A DNA stretch of 64,000 nucleotides, taken from contig JABAKD010000012.1 in assembly GCA_012845835.1 (NCBI GenBank), forward strand, positions 8,297,973-8,361,972, given 5' to 3'. Below, piece after piece: positions 54,956 to 64,000 of this stretch (position 1 is the first letter of the stretch; each line of letters opens with the position of its first letter). The position numbers were made by a program, and so were the translations under genes. A model generated the notes under the pieces. It was not told the DNA's origin, made no database searches, and worked only from the letters and a program-made list of their open reading frames with translations. Origin of the DNA: Undaria pinnatifida (taxonomy: Eukaryota > Sar > Phaeophyceae > Laminariales > Alariaceae).

Positions 54956-55676
54956 GCAAGACATGGGGAGATGCTTTCGAGTTGTGCATCATGCATGAAG
55001 TAGCACGCTGTACTACCGCACTTGCACGTGTTTGACACGAATACCAAAAAGCTTAAGACCATCTCGAAAGGGGTTGGCTCCTTGCATTTGGCAGCCGTGT
55101 GGATTTTGAAACTCGCATTCGCGCCGTAGCATGCGTCGCAGAACACAAAGGCACATATAGAAGTGGTGAGAATATCAACGACAACATCAACAACGACGTA
55201 CACCACCAGTGGCGACATATGCATACATCGCCATTCCGTGTTCAAACCGAATGATAACGAAAATAGCTCACGGCCGGTCGGACGGTTGGGCACACACGAC
55301 ATCGTGCTACATAATACAACTAGCACGGCATCACCATTAAAATAACTTGGCAGTACTGGCGCCACGTTTACTCTCCAGTCCAACTCGCAGGGGATTTTCC
55401 GCTTTTAACGGTCGCCGGGCTTCTGACCTAACCCCGTGGCCGCAAGTTAGCCTCTACACCCGTTGCTGCGTTGCTGCTGTTGGAGTGCGTCTTTACCGCG
55501 AATGTTAAGCGTTTCGCACGCCAGTTACGAGTTGGTTGCCTTCGCCGTTTGGTGACCCACACTATATCCAAAGATGGTGTACCTGAGCCATCAATATTGT
55601 TGTACTCGTATCTCCTACCAGGTATCTTTTTTTTTTTTTTTTTTTTTTTTATCCTCCGGCGGATGGGGAAAAATAA

Positions 55677-57930
55677 CAGGGATGTTCACGGAGTAAGATC
55701 CGCACCGCGGTGCGGATTTTTTATTTTTAGAATCTGACGGAGCGGAGCGGAGCGGATATTCGCTCTAGCAATAAGTTGCGGATTGTCACGGTGCGGATTT
55801 CCGTCCGTAAAAAATCCACGGATGACGACGGAACGGATATCCGTATGTTCATGGATGTCACGGAGCGGAGCGGATTTTTTAATTTGTCACGGAGCGGACC
55901 GGAGCGGATATTCGCTCACAGAAAAAGTCACGGATTTTTACGGAGCGGATATCCGACATCGAGATTTGTGCGGATTATTGCGGAGCGGATATCCGTCAGA
56001 CGGATTTTTTCACGGAGCGGATTGTCCACTCCGTCGAGCTAACCGTACAAATCCGCTGCGTTTCTCCACGCAAAACCGTATCCATGAATCCGTAATATTG
56101 GACGGTTATCCGCGGATGTTGACCGGATTTCTCCTGGTATCAGAAACTACGGAAAGACACGTTGTTCTCGGAGTTATACATGGGGGAGGGGGGTGCCGAG
56201 CAGGGAAAGAATCGCGCGCACGCACGCGTCGAGTCCCCTTCATAAGAAAGGATGTCTGAAAGAAACACTTGGATTAAGAGAAGGGTGAAAAAGAAATAGA
56301 ACAGAGTGACCAGAGTTGGTACAGCAGGCGCGCAAGAGCAGGAACTCCGCGCACATCTCTGGTAAATAGGTAAGTACGTAAGTACTCCTACAAAATACCA
56401 GATACTTCACCAATTCCATCACCGCGACAAAAAAAAAACAGGAAAATAGAAAATAGAAAACAGAGACAGAAAAACAGCAGAAGTGAAACATGGAGACACT
56501 TTCCTCAGCAGCAACAGCGGTACATGGTGAGACCACCGAAGTACCGAAAGTGCGAAAATTCGAAAATTCGGAAATTCAGCCCTGGCGAAAGAAGGGAACA
56601 ACAGAAAAACCAGGGATACAGATCAACTCAACGGCAGTGAAAGATGAGCGCATGCACTCGTCTGCTCCAACCCTACCGCTCGCCACTCGTTACTCATCGA
56701 GTTCGATTACGAGATCGTTCCCGGCCTCTGCGGCCTGCACCTCGACCACTTTAGCCTTTGCTTTCTCCTGCTCTTGAGAGATCTTTTCGATCAAATCTCG
56801 AAGCTTCTTGACCTCCGGAATGAGATCCGGGTTAGTCCTGAGGAACATCATTTTCTCAACGCGGTCGGGAGTCGTACGGCGACGAAGGCTAGAATGCACA
56901 AACCCCAGCTGCGAGAACTCCCTCTCCGACTGGCAGCTTGTGCTGTCGATGCAATGGTACACGCGGGCAAGCACGGATAAGATGGGAAATTGCACCGCTG
57001 CCATGACGTTTCCGTGGGGATCAAGCCGCGGGCTTCCAGCGTCACGCCAGTAGGCCAACACGTCGAAGTCCTGATTGTTCGCTACAGCGGGTGGCTGCTT
57101 GTACTATTCCACCTCGTTGCTCATGCGAATCTGCAGCAGTGCTAGTAGGATTCTCCGGTGTTGGAGATGGAGAAGGAGCGGGAGAAGAAGGAGCAGGAGA
57201 CTCGGTTGAAGGCGAGGATTGCTGCACCTCAGCCTCTGCATCGCCAGAATCAATGACATCTGGCATCCTATGCGTGCGTACCGCTGCTGCGCTGCTGCGT
57301 TGCAAGTGTGTTTGTGTGTTCGTACCTCTCACGAGTAGGGTCCGCGTTGTGTGTGCGGAGCAGGACGTCGGCCAACCGCGGTGCGTATGGCTGATAGCAG
57401 CACAAATCGCACAAATATATAAAATATCTGGAGAGTGCTGGCCAAGAACAATATTTGTATAAGTTATCCGCTATTCAAAACAATTGTTCAGGGCTCAAAA
57501 CCCGTGACATTCACACGGTTTAATCCGTCACTGTACTACGGATTGGTTACGGATCATCTACGGAGCAGACCAACCCGCTCCGTAAATAATCCGTTACTTA
57601 CGGATCGGGCCACTGGAAAAAAAAAACATACGGAGCGGTGCGGATTTTATTTTGTTGTGACGGAGCGGTGCGGAGCGGATATCCGCGCTCTTTTCAAATC
57701 ACGGATTTTTGCGGAGCGGATTTCTGCCTTGAAAAAGTTTGACGGAGCGGAGCGGATTTCCAAAATGCGTCACGGAGCAAAGCGGAGCGGATACCCGCCC
57801 CTGACCTACTTCACGGATTTGCACGGATCGGTTATCCGTTGTCTAGTTTTGTCACGGAGCGGTGCGGTTTGTCAATCCGCTCCGTGAAAATCCGCTCCGC
57901 GGACTTTTTTTCACTCCGTGAACATCCCTG
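55677..57930. mobile_element. hAT-type DNA transposon, decayed
   Basis: A perfect 18-bp terminal inverted repeat CAGGGATGTTCACGGAGT stands at 55677-55694 and, inverted, at 57913-57930. The CAGGG start is typical of hAT. Inside each end (about 55700-56060 and 57500-57905) are dense CGGAGCGG and ATATCCG motifs in both orientations, the usual kind of transposase-binding subterminal repeats but unusually extensive. Between them lies a hAT transposase C-terminus on the minus strand. At 2254 bp it is shorter than an autonomous hAT. No 8-bp target duplication is visible in the flanks. Confidence 0.85.
56690..57106 (-). pseudogene. hAT transposase C-terminal dimerisation domain, remnant
   Basis: A minus-strand frame from an in-frame TAG (57104-57106) to TAA (56690-56692) encodes the hAT C-terminal domain: DVLAYWRDAGSPR, then FPILSVLARVYHCIDSTSCQ, then SEREFSQLG and a Lys/Glu-rich coiled tail. 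The conserved LAYW and SERxFS landmarks of the family are present. The N-terminal BED and catalytic parts are missing; a Pro/Ser-rich stretch upstream (57107-57332) is in another frame. Confidence 0.8.
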
Positions 57931-57957
57931 ATATTTGCAAGCTAGCTGCGTTGTTGG

Positions 57958-58625
57958 TACTTGACATTGTAATGTACTATGTCATATATGAGTGAGTTTT
58001 TATTCGGAGGGTTCCTATTTCTTGTTCACTATAATAGTGGTAAGTGTTGGTAGTTTTACTTTAGGTGGGGAATTTTGAGCTAGATCTAAAATCAAATCTA
58101 TTTTACAAATTTATTACTACTACTCTGTAGTTTCCAGCATACTTCTCTATCATATGTATGGTAGGCGGTTTATTTTTTTTTGCTTCCCCCCGGCTTTAAT
58201 ATCGGGAGGAGTACGAATACCGAATATTATTAGTGATGTTAGATGTTACTCTTAATACAGCATTCGAAAATGAAATTCGGATCCTCCCCCCCCCAAATAT
58301 ATATATATATAGTATTTTCATTTTTATAATATATACCAGGTATAGACTATAATAAAAAAAACTCTGTGGGACACCAAATTGATACGCTGTTACTCTAACA
58401 TTTTATCAGGTGTGAGTTCGACGAATTTCGGGTCAATACTCATATTTTGAAGCGGCTTGCTGGTACTTGTACTATACTATGTGGGTGAAATTTTGAATGG
58501 GAGGGGCCCTATTCTTATACAAACAAATGTTTTTCTCCACTACAATGGTTGGTGTTAGTATTTTTACTATACGTGGGGAATTTTGAAGTAATCTAACATC
58601 ATATCTATTTTATAAATTTATTCTT
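57958..58625. repeat. diverged direct duplication, about 160-bp units
   Basis: 57958-58110 and 58460-58625 share TACTATGT, CTATTTCTT/CTATTCTTA, GTGGGGAATTTTGA and ATCTATTTTA(C/T)AAATTTATT in order, about 500 bp apart. No gene in this AT-rich interval. Confidence 0.7.
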
Positions 58626-58689
58626 GTAGTATTTACACGCGCGAACGATCTTCCGTAACTTTTGTGCAACTACTCTGAATATTATTAAA

Positions 58690-58990
58690 TAGCGAAACGT
58701 AGATGTACCACGCAGCTTGCAAAGTTGAGTTTCAACCATTCAATCTGTCGTACTCACATCTGACGTTTTTTATTATAAAAAATGAAAATACACTCCAGCT
58801 GTGAGATCGAAGATTTCGTCGAAACTCAACTTTGCAAGCTGTGTGTGATACTCCGATCGCGCGTATTACGAGTTGTGTGTCCTCATTAAGGATATAGGTC
58901 GGCGACTCCCCTTACAACTACAGTGTAGCTATCAGGGTCAACAGCGTGACGCTAGTCAGTCTGTGCGCGGAAACTATAAAACCCGTTTCT
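58690..58990. mobile_element. foldback-family element with short hairpin
   Basis: Left arm 58703-58762 (CACGCAGCTTGCAAAGTTG, CTCACATCTGA) and right arm 58797-58850 (CTGTGAGATCGAAG, CAACTTTGCAAGCTGTGTG) are inverted. To the right it continues with the CCTCATTAAGGATATAGGTC block shared with 48013-48035. Confidence 0.8.
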
Positions 58991-59746
58991 GAGGGGGACA
59001 AAATCTGACAGCTGCGGAGGGAAATGTATCCGTTTATCAAGTGAATCCTGTAAGTCGAATAACCGGTGAGGGGGGGGGCGGAGTTTTGAAGGACGTGGGG
59101 GGCTGGTTTTGGTCAAAAGCGAGCGGGGTTGGAGGGGGGGGGGGGAAAGGGGGGGGGGGGGGGGGGGACTGGGGGGAGGGGGGGGGCGGACGGGCGGGCA
59201 ATTTGTGCGTGGAAGCTATAAATCCTTTCAAGGGGATAAATCTGACGGTTTGGGGAAAAAAAAAAAAATACACCAGTTTATCATAGGGGGGGGGGGGTTG
59301 GGGCGAGGGTGGGGCGTGTGGGGCAGCTCAATCTGTGCGTGGAAACTATACATTATTTTGAGGGGATAAATGTGACGGTTTTGGAAAGAATGCATCAGTT
59401 GATCATGTATATCCTGGGGTAGGTCGTACAATCAGTGAGTAGAGAGAGGGCGGAGTGTTCGAGGGGATGAGGGTGGGATGGGGTGGGGGGGTTGGGGAGG
59501 TGGGGGGTGGGGGCGGGGGGGGGGGGGGGGGGGGGGAGGAAGGGTTTTAGGTGAGGGGTTTGTTATAAGTGTGGTGCTAGGTCTAGGCGATGGTGCGGGT
59601 GGTGGGGAAGAAGGGGGCGTTCGGGGCGGGGCGGGGGGGGAAAGCAGCGGCATGGATGGCTCTAGAAAGATAATGAGGTGATATCCAGTGCGTGAAGTGT
59701 TTATTAATCCATCGGATTTCGATATTAGGTGGGGCGTTTGAGCAAG

Positions 59747-59830
59747 TGTTAAGGAATTAGTGGGGTATTAGTCCGTTTGACCACTTGCCAAAGGTTAACC
59801 GATAGCTTACCCAAACTAAGCCTTATAACA
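59747..59830 (-). repeat. TRIM LTR (3' LTR in element orientation)
   Basis: 84 bp, TGTTAAGGAATTAG to GCCTTATAACA on the plus strand. Confidence 0.9.
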
Positions 59831-59841
59831 CTATCCCCCCC
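59831..59841 (-). promoter_or_regulatory. TRIM polypurine tract
   Basis: Minus strand AGGGGGGATAG directly before the 3' LTR; compare CTGGGGGGTAA in the Ty3-like element. Confidence 0.7.
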
Positions 59842-60016
59842 TGAAACGGCGGGATAGCAGGTCGGCCGGATATACGGGCGGACCTTTCAATATCCAAGCC
59901 GTTTCATTTCCTGGGGATACCAGGGAGAGTTTCTTTCAAGTTCGACATGGGGCAAATCTGAAAAGTTTATTATTATTGTGGATGGTGGGGATCGAACCCA
60001 CCACCCAAAAACCCAT

Positions 60017-60034
60017 GTCCTGCCGACAACGCCA
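60017..60034 (-). promoter_or_regulatory. TRIM primer-binding site
   Basis: Minus strand TGGCGTTGTCGGCAGGAC starts with TGG two bases inside the LTR. It shares TGGCGTT and CGGCAG with the site of the Ty3-like element. Confidence 0.75.
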
Positions 60035-60036
60035 TT

Positions 60037-60120
60037 TGTTAAGGAACTAGTGGGGTATTAGTCCGTTTGACCACTTGCCAAAGGTTAACCGATAGCTTAC
60101 CCAAACTAAGCCTTATAACA
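60037..60120 (-). repeat. TRIM LTR (5' LTR in element orientation)
   Basis: 84 bp, identical to the other LTR except for AACTAG instead of AATTAG near the plus-strand start. Confidence 0.9.
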
Positions 60121-60798
60121 CAAGGGAGAGCGAGAAGGGGGGGCGGGGGGGGGGGGGGAGATTTTTTAGGAGGTTTAGGTCACAAATAATATTCAAATAC
60201 ACTCCGGCTGTGAGATCAAAGATATATAGGGGATTGTTATACGCGTGGTGCTAGGCCTAGGCGATCGTGCGGGTGGTTGGAAAAGAGGGGGCGTTGGAGG
60301 GGGGGGTTGAGGGGGGTGGGGGGGAAAGAATGAAAACTACGTCATGGATGGTCAGAAAGATAATGACGTGATATCAACTGCGTATAGGTGTTTATTACTC
60401 TGGCCAATTTCGATTGTGAGTGGGGCGTTTGGACAAACTAGGCGGAAAGGGGGGGGGGGGAGGGATCGGGGGAGGCGGGGGGGGGGGGGGGGGGGGGGGA
60501 GGGGTGGGGGGGTTTTGAACAAGAGGGATCGGGGGAGGGGGAGGGGAGGGGGGGGGCGGGTGGCGGGACATTTCAGTATGTGCGCGGAAACTACAAATCC
60601 TTAAAGGGGACAAACCTGACGATTGAAGCAATAAGACATCCCTTTATATCATCTGGCTGGTAATGTTTACTATTCTAGAAGGTTTGATGTTAGATGCAGT
60701 ATGCAACCCAGTGTTTAAGTGTAGTAAATAACGTGTTAAATCTTCATAATTTGTTGTTGTATATGGATCGAAAGCTAGAATATTTAAAAATTATTTGA

Positions 60799-60992
60799 AG
60801 TTACCATTATTTTCTGACATCGCTAATTATAAGAAAGAGATACGTATTGCCAAATACAACAGGCGAGGTGATGTGGTCATGCACTGTTTGTCACCACCAT
60901 CATATAGTTACCATTATTTTCTGACATCGCTAATTATACGAAAGAGATACGTATTGCCAAATACAACATGCGAGGTGATGTGGCCATGCACT
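60799..60992. repeat. tandem duplication, about 107-bp period
   Basis: GTTACCATTATTTTCTGACA through GAGGTGATGTGGYCATGCACTG occurs twice, nearly identical. Confidence 0.9.
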
Positions 60993-61050
60993 GTCTCCGC
61001 CATTGAGCACTAGAGGGAGAAATGCGAATCGTCAGTGTTTTAAAGGAACG

Positions 61051-61134
61051 CTTGGTATACACGCGCTCAATTACGTTACCTCGTTAGTCATACTTGGTAT
61101 ACACGCGCTCAATTACGTTACCTCGTTAGTCATA
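61051..61134. repeat. 42-bp tandem duplication
   Basis: Two perfect adjacent copies of a unit from CTTGGTATACACGCGC (second begins after TCATA) to TCGTTAGTCATA. Confidence 0.9.
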
Positions 61135-61930
61135 CTTCGCTTGGCATAGGTTGGGAGGCGATCTAGGCTGTACTCAGCTGACTTTTTTTTTTTTTATAGA
61201 TCCTCCTGGAGATCCGGGTAAAAAAAGCTCAAGCTCCATGCACTATCGTTTGTGTAGCAGTTTTCGTTCTTCTGCAGAACGCAGACTTTGTACCAACCTC
61301 GCCCCTCCGGTTTAGTCAACACTATGGACTTGTCGGCCTTCTTCGTTCCAATTTTTATACAATAATAGTTGGTTCATAGATTTTCAAGCATTGCTACTGC
61401 TGTGCTGCTGTGTTGCTGTGTGTGTAAGTAATCGTCGTGCTGCTGCTGCTGTATCGTCGTGCAGTATCGCGTTCCCCCCCCCCTCTCACCCCCCCTCCCC
61501 CCCCCCTCCCCCACCCCACCCCCGCTGATAAAAAAAGAAAAAGATGAATGACCTAATAATAAGAAATAAACAAAAGAAAGAAAACGAGAGAAGCATAACG
61601 CGAAGCAAGGAAAAGCATGATATGCGTGTAATAAGTTACGTCCCTATAGACTCGTCAGCAGGCGGGGGTTAGCGGGGTGAGGGAGCTTCACAGCGCTACG
61701 AAAACAAAAACAAAAAATACGCGTCCGATCTAAGAAAAAATGGAATACCAAATAAGACAACCACGAGTGAATGAATGTATTTACAAAAATCATTCTGACA
61801 ACGTCAGCTGTGAGTTATTGCACGTACTGTAAATTGGTATATACGTGAGCTCGCCTGCAGGGTGTGTGTGGAAACAAATGTCAGCCAACCAACCAGCCGA
61901 CGCTATCAATACGCATGCGTACAAAATACC
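61135..61930. other. gene-free interval
   Basis: C-rich tract at about 61470-61525, CTG-rich stretch at 61395-61455, and a poly-T plus GATCCTCCTGGAGATCCGG block resembling those at 42465 and 55650. No gene. Confidence 0.5.
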
Positions 61931-62036
61931 CAAAGAAAAGAAAAGAAAAGAAAAGAAAAGAAAAGAAAAGAAAAGAAAAGAAAAGAAAAGAAAAGAAAAG
62001 AAAAGAAAAGAAAAGAAAAGAAAAGAAAAGAAAAGA
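61931..62036. repeat. (GAAAA)n pentanucleotide microsatellite
   Basis: About 21 consecutive AAAAG units, nearly perfect. Confidence 0.95.
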
Positions 62037-62249
62037 AGAGGAAGCAAGGAACGGGAAAAACGAAAAAACACCATAATAGCAGAGATCCTAGAAACTGCCT
62101 GAAACGGCATAGGGCACATAGAAGGCATCAAAAGCATAAAGGGCACTGGGGGGAGAACACAGCAAGGCGAAGAAGTCACGGCGGCTCACGGCCATGGGAA
62201 GGCACACACACGTCAGGATGATGATGGCCAGACTCAAACTAAAGTCTCT

Positions 62250-63360
62250 TGGACAGGATGCCCCTCCTCCCCTCCCCCCCCCCCCTCCATCCCCCCCGCC
62301 CCTCCCCCCGTTCCCTCCCCCTGCCCCCCCCTGCCCCCCCCCCACTCTCCCAGCCGCGTAGAGATGCCAACGGTGGGCGGCGCTGCCACGACCTTTACGT
62401 GTCGTTCTGCAGCTCTACAGCTCTCCGCGTCATGCCATGTCCGCATGAATACCTCTGCCTCCTCTTCGACAAGTCGAAACCATCTGCCGGCCTTCTGGGC
62501 TGTCTATCGCCACCCTTCGAACTGCCTGCCAAATTCCGTCATCACTTCCTCCAGGCGCACCATCCAATCCTTCTCCTGCCCCCCTGAGTAGCCCTTACCA
62601 CCAACCAGCTCCCCACACATCAACCTCCGTGGCAGACGCTCCTTCCTCATACGTGCCACGAATATCCTCGGTTTCCGCACTGTCGCCTCTGCGCTCGCGG
62701 AGTCTGTCTTGGCCGGCGCGTCGGCGTACGAGAGGGTGTCGTCGTCTCGCTTCCGTTGCCGTCAGCCGAGGCATCGGAGGAGCATGGGGTGGTGAGCCTG
62801 TCGCAGCCTGTCGTGGTCAGGCTTGTTCGGGCTCCGCGTCACGCACCCGTAAAGTAGTGTCTCGATCACCTCGGCTTTCAGCATCCGCACCTTCAACCGT
62901 AACCGCACACCCGGGCGATCATAGATTTCGATCTTGTACCGCTGGAAGCACGCCCAGGCCCTCCGAAAACGCCACGTTATCTCGACGCCGAGCTCTCTAT
63001 CTGCGCAGATAGCCCCGCCCAAGCACACAAACTCGATCGTTTGTTCGCACACCTGGCCGGCTGCAGAGATGGTGAAGTGCATATTTACCCCATATTTTGT
63101 CTGCAGGCACATGATCTTCGTTGTGGCCTCGTACCGTAAGCCCGAACGCCGAGCACGTAGTCACGATCACCGTCATAATCCTCTTCAGTCCTCCTGGTGA
63201 TCGCGATACGATCCCGCATCGCCAGCGTATCCAATTGTAGACAACGGCGTGTCTTTTTTTAATGCGGGGGAGCGTCATGACTTTCAGTAAATTGGGCGAC
63301 AAGTCGATCTCCCGGAATGCGAGGGGGTGGCGCAACCTTTGCCAACTTGAGGTGACCAAA
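62250..63360 (-). pseudogene. LINE (non-LTR) reverse transcriptase 3' remnant
   Basis: Minus-strand frames give the end of a LINE ORF2. A block IVSRSPGGLKRIMTVIVT lies near 63190, just after the expected active-site loop, whose metal-binding DD is not preserved. Next come MCLQTKYG and FVCLGGAI near 63030, then the post-RT region AWACFQRYKIEIYDRPG and KVRMLKAEVIETLLYGC near 62850-62940, HHPMLLRCLG near 62765, and a C-terminal segment with RLPRRLMCGEL near 62620 and WMVRLEEVM near 62550. Frameshifts and a stop separate the parts. It is distinct in sequence from the LINE remnant at 26-27.5 kb and probably lies within an intron of PEPCK, antisense to it. Confidence 0.8.
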
Positions 63361-64000
63361 TTACGATTTTCGAGATCGTTCCAGATCCTGACGTCCCAAA
63401 AACAAATGTCCGCATGGTGCTTGTGCTAACGTGTAAGTTACAGTTACTGACTGGAAGCTAAAAGCCAGTGTGTCGGACGAGGCCGTATTTATGATAGAAG
63501 TGCGTTCGTTTCAAAGTGTACACCTCACGGAATAACGACCCTCCGGCGACCCTCCGGCCCCATCACTGGATTTGCCAAATCAGATACACCGTTGTTATTT
63601 TGTCGTCGCGTGTAGCTGATGACAGTTTCCAACTACTGATAATTTAAGAGAAAGACGAGCGAAAACAAAATTGAGGCCAAGAAAAAAACGCTCATACAAC
63701 GCCCTGATGACACACCACAGCGCCTGTGCATCTACGCGTACAATGTGTGTTTGTGGATATCCCACAGGTAAGTGGCTTATCTCACCCCCACAGGTGAAGA
63801 CGCCATAGCCGCTGAAGCCCCCCAACCGCTGAGGACACCAAACCAAAATCATAAATGATGTTGATTGTAAGACTTAATCCAGGGGCGCGAAACGACATTA
63901 AAAACCGATCAAAAACGATTGAAAAACGCATCATAGATCACGCACATTCTGCCCATGTCAACCTAAAGCGAAAGAGCGCTCAACGAAATAAAATACCTCC
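63361..64000. other. gene-free end of window
   Basis: No exon of PEPCK or other gene recognised; ORFs are short and without motifs. Confidence 0.45.

Larger units (their letters stand above)
59747..60120 (-). mobile_element. TRIM (miniature LTR retrotransposon), complete, 374 bp
   Basis: Two 84-bp direct repeats (59747-59830, 60037-60120; one difference) begin TGTTA and end TAACA. CAAG flanks both sides as a 4-bp target duplication (59743-59746, 60121-60124). Read on the minus strand, a primer-binding site begins two bases after the 5' LTR and a G-rich polypurine tract abuts the 3' LTR. The 206-bp interior has no coding capacity. The interior also contains a T-arm/B-box-like hairpin (GTGGGTTCGATCCCCAC). 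All hallmarks of a terminal-repeat retrotransposon in miniature are present. It needs enzymes from an autonomous LTR element. Confidence 0.9.
58960..60650. repeat. G-rich satellite with GTGCG(T/C)GGAAACTA units
   Basis: A GTGCGYGGAAACTAYAAA - AGGGG(A)YAAA - CTGACGG/CTGACAG unit recurs near 58960, 59208, 59333 and 60585, separated by very long G tracts. Two larger blocks (about 59560-59746 and 60236-60440) are copies of each other (TGGTGCTAGG, CATGGATGG, AGAAAGATAATGA, GGGGCGTTTG). The TRIM is inserted in the first block. Confidence 0.8.

Noticed and set aside
59037-59681. Pro-rich and Gly-rich ORFs
   Set aside because: Products of poly-G tracts.
61862-62221. Lys/Glu-rich ORFs
   Set aside because: Translation of the GAAAA microsatellite.

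Overview
This is repeat-rich eukaryotic nuclear DNA. It holds split genes with standard GT-AG introns, many decayed retroelements and DNA transposons, microsatellites and G-rich satellite. No bacterial operons, rRNA genes or CRISPR arrays are visible. A mitochondrial-type ATP-dependent PEP carboxykinase start, tyrosine-recombinase retroelement remnants, LINE and Ty3/chromovirus-like remnants, and a secreted acidic protein cut into tiny exons would suit an algal or other protist genome. A photosynthetic stramenopile is my guess; the sequence alone does not prove it. Layout: 0-25.5 kb is essentially repeats and transposon debris. It includes three copies of a mosaic dispersed repeat, a gag-like plus tyrosine recombinase (YR) retroelement remnant (10.6-13.2 kb), a 549-bp foldback with about 238-bp arms (13.7-14.3 kb), and a DIRS-like reverse transcriptase/RNase H remnant (19.85-20.7 kb). 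From 25.55 to 47.43 kb a single minus-strand gene can be assembled by splice sites and reading-frame phase: ten exons, 897 coding bases, 298 residues, with a signal peptide in exon 1 and a stop in exon 10. Its 10.1-kb eighth intron carries, antisense to the gene, a 5.1-kb Ty3-like LTR retrotransposon. That element sits inside an array of tRNA-like sequences, next to two blocks of a palindromic repeat that flank a small ORF. Its ninth intron carries a LINE remnant. From 51.6 kb onward the first two exons of a plus-strand PEP carboxykinase gene are visible (presequence exon, 3-kb intron, exon with the N-terminal catalytic-domain motifs). The remaining exons are not found and probably lie beyond 64 kb. 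The last 9 kb, downstream of PEPCK exon 2, holds a hAT element with 18-bp perfect terminal inverted repeats and arrays of CGGAGCGG/ATCCG subterminal motifs, a foldback repeat, G-rich satellite, a complete 374-bp TRIM (miniature LTR element) and a LINE 3' remnant. The two host genes are on opposite strands and have no evident functional link. The clearest internal relationship is between the Ty3-like element and the TRIM. They share primer-binding-site and polypurine-tract patterns and 4-bp target duplications, as expected if a Ty3-like element mobilises the TRIM.
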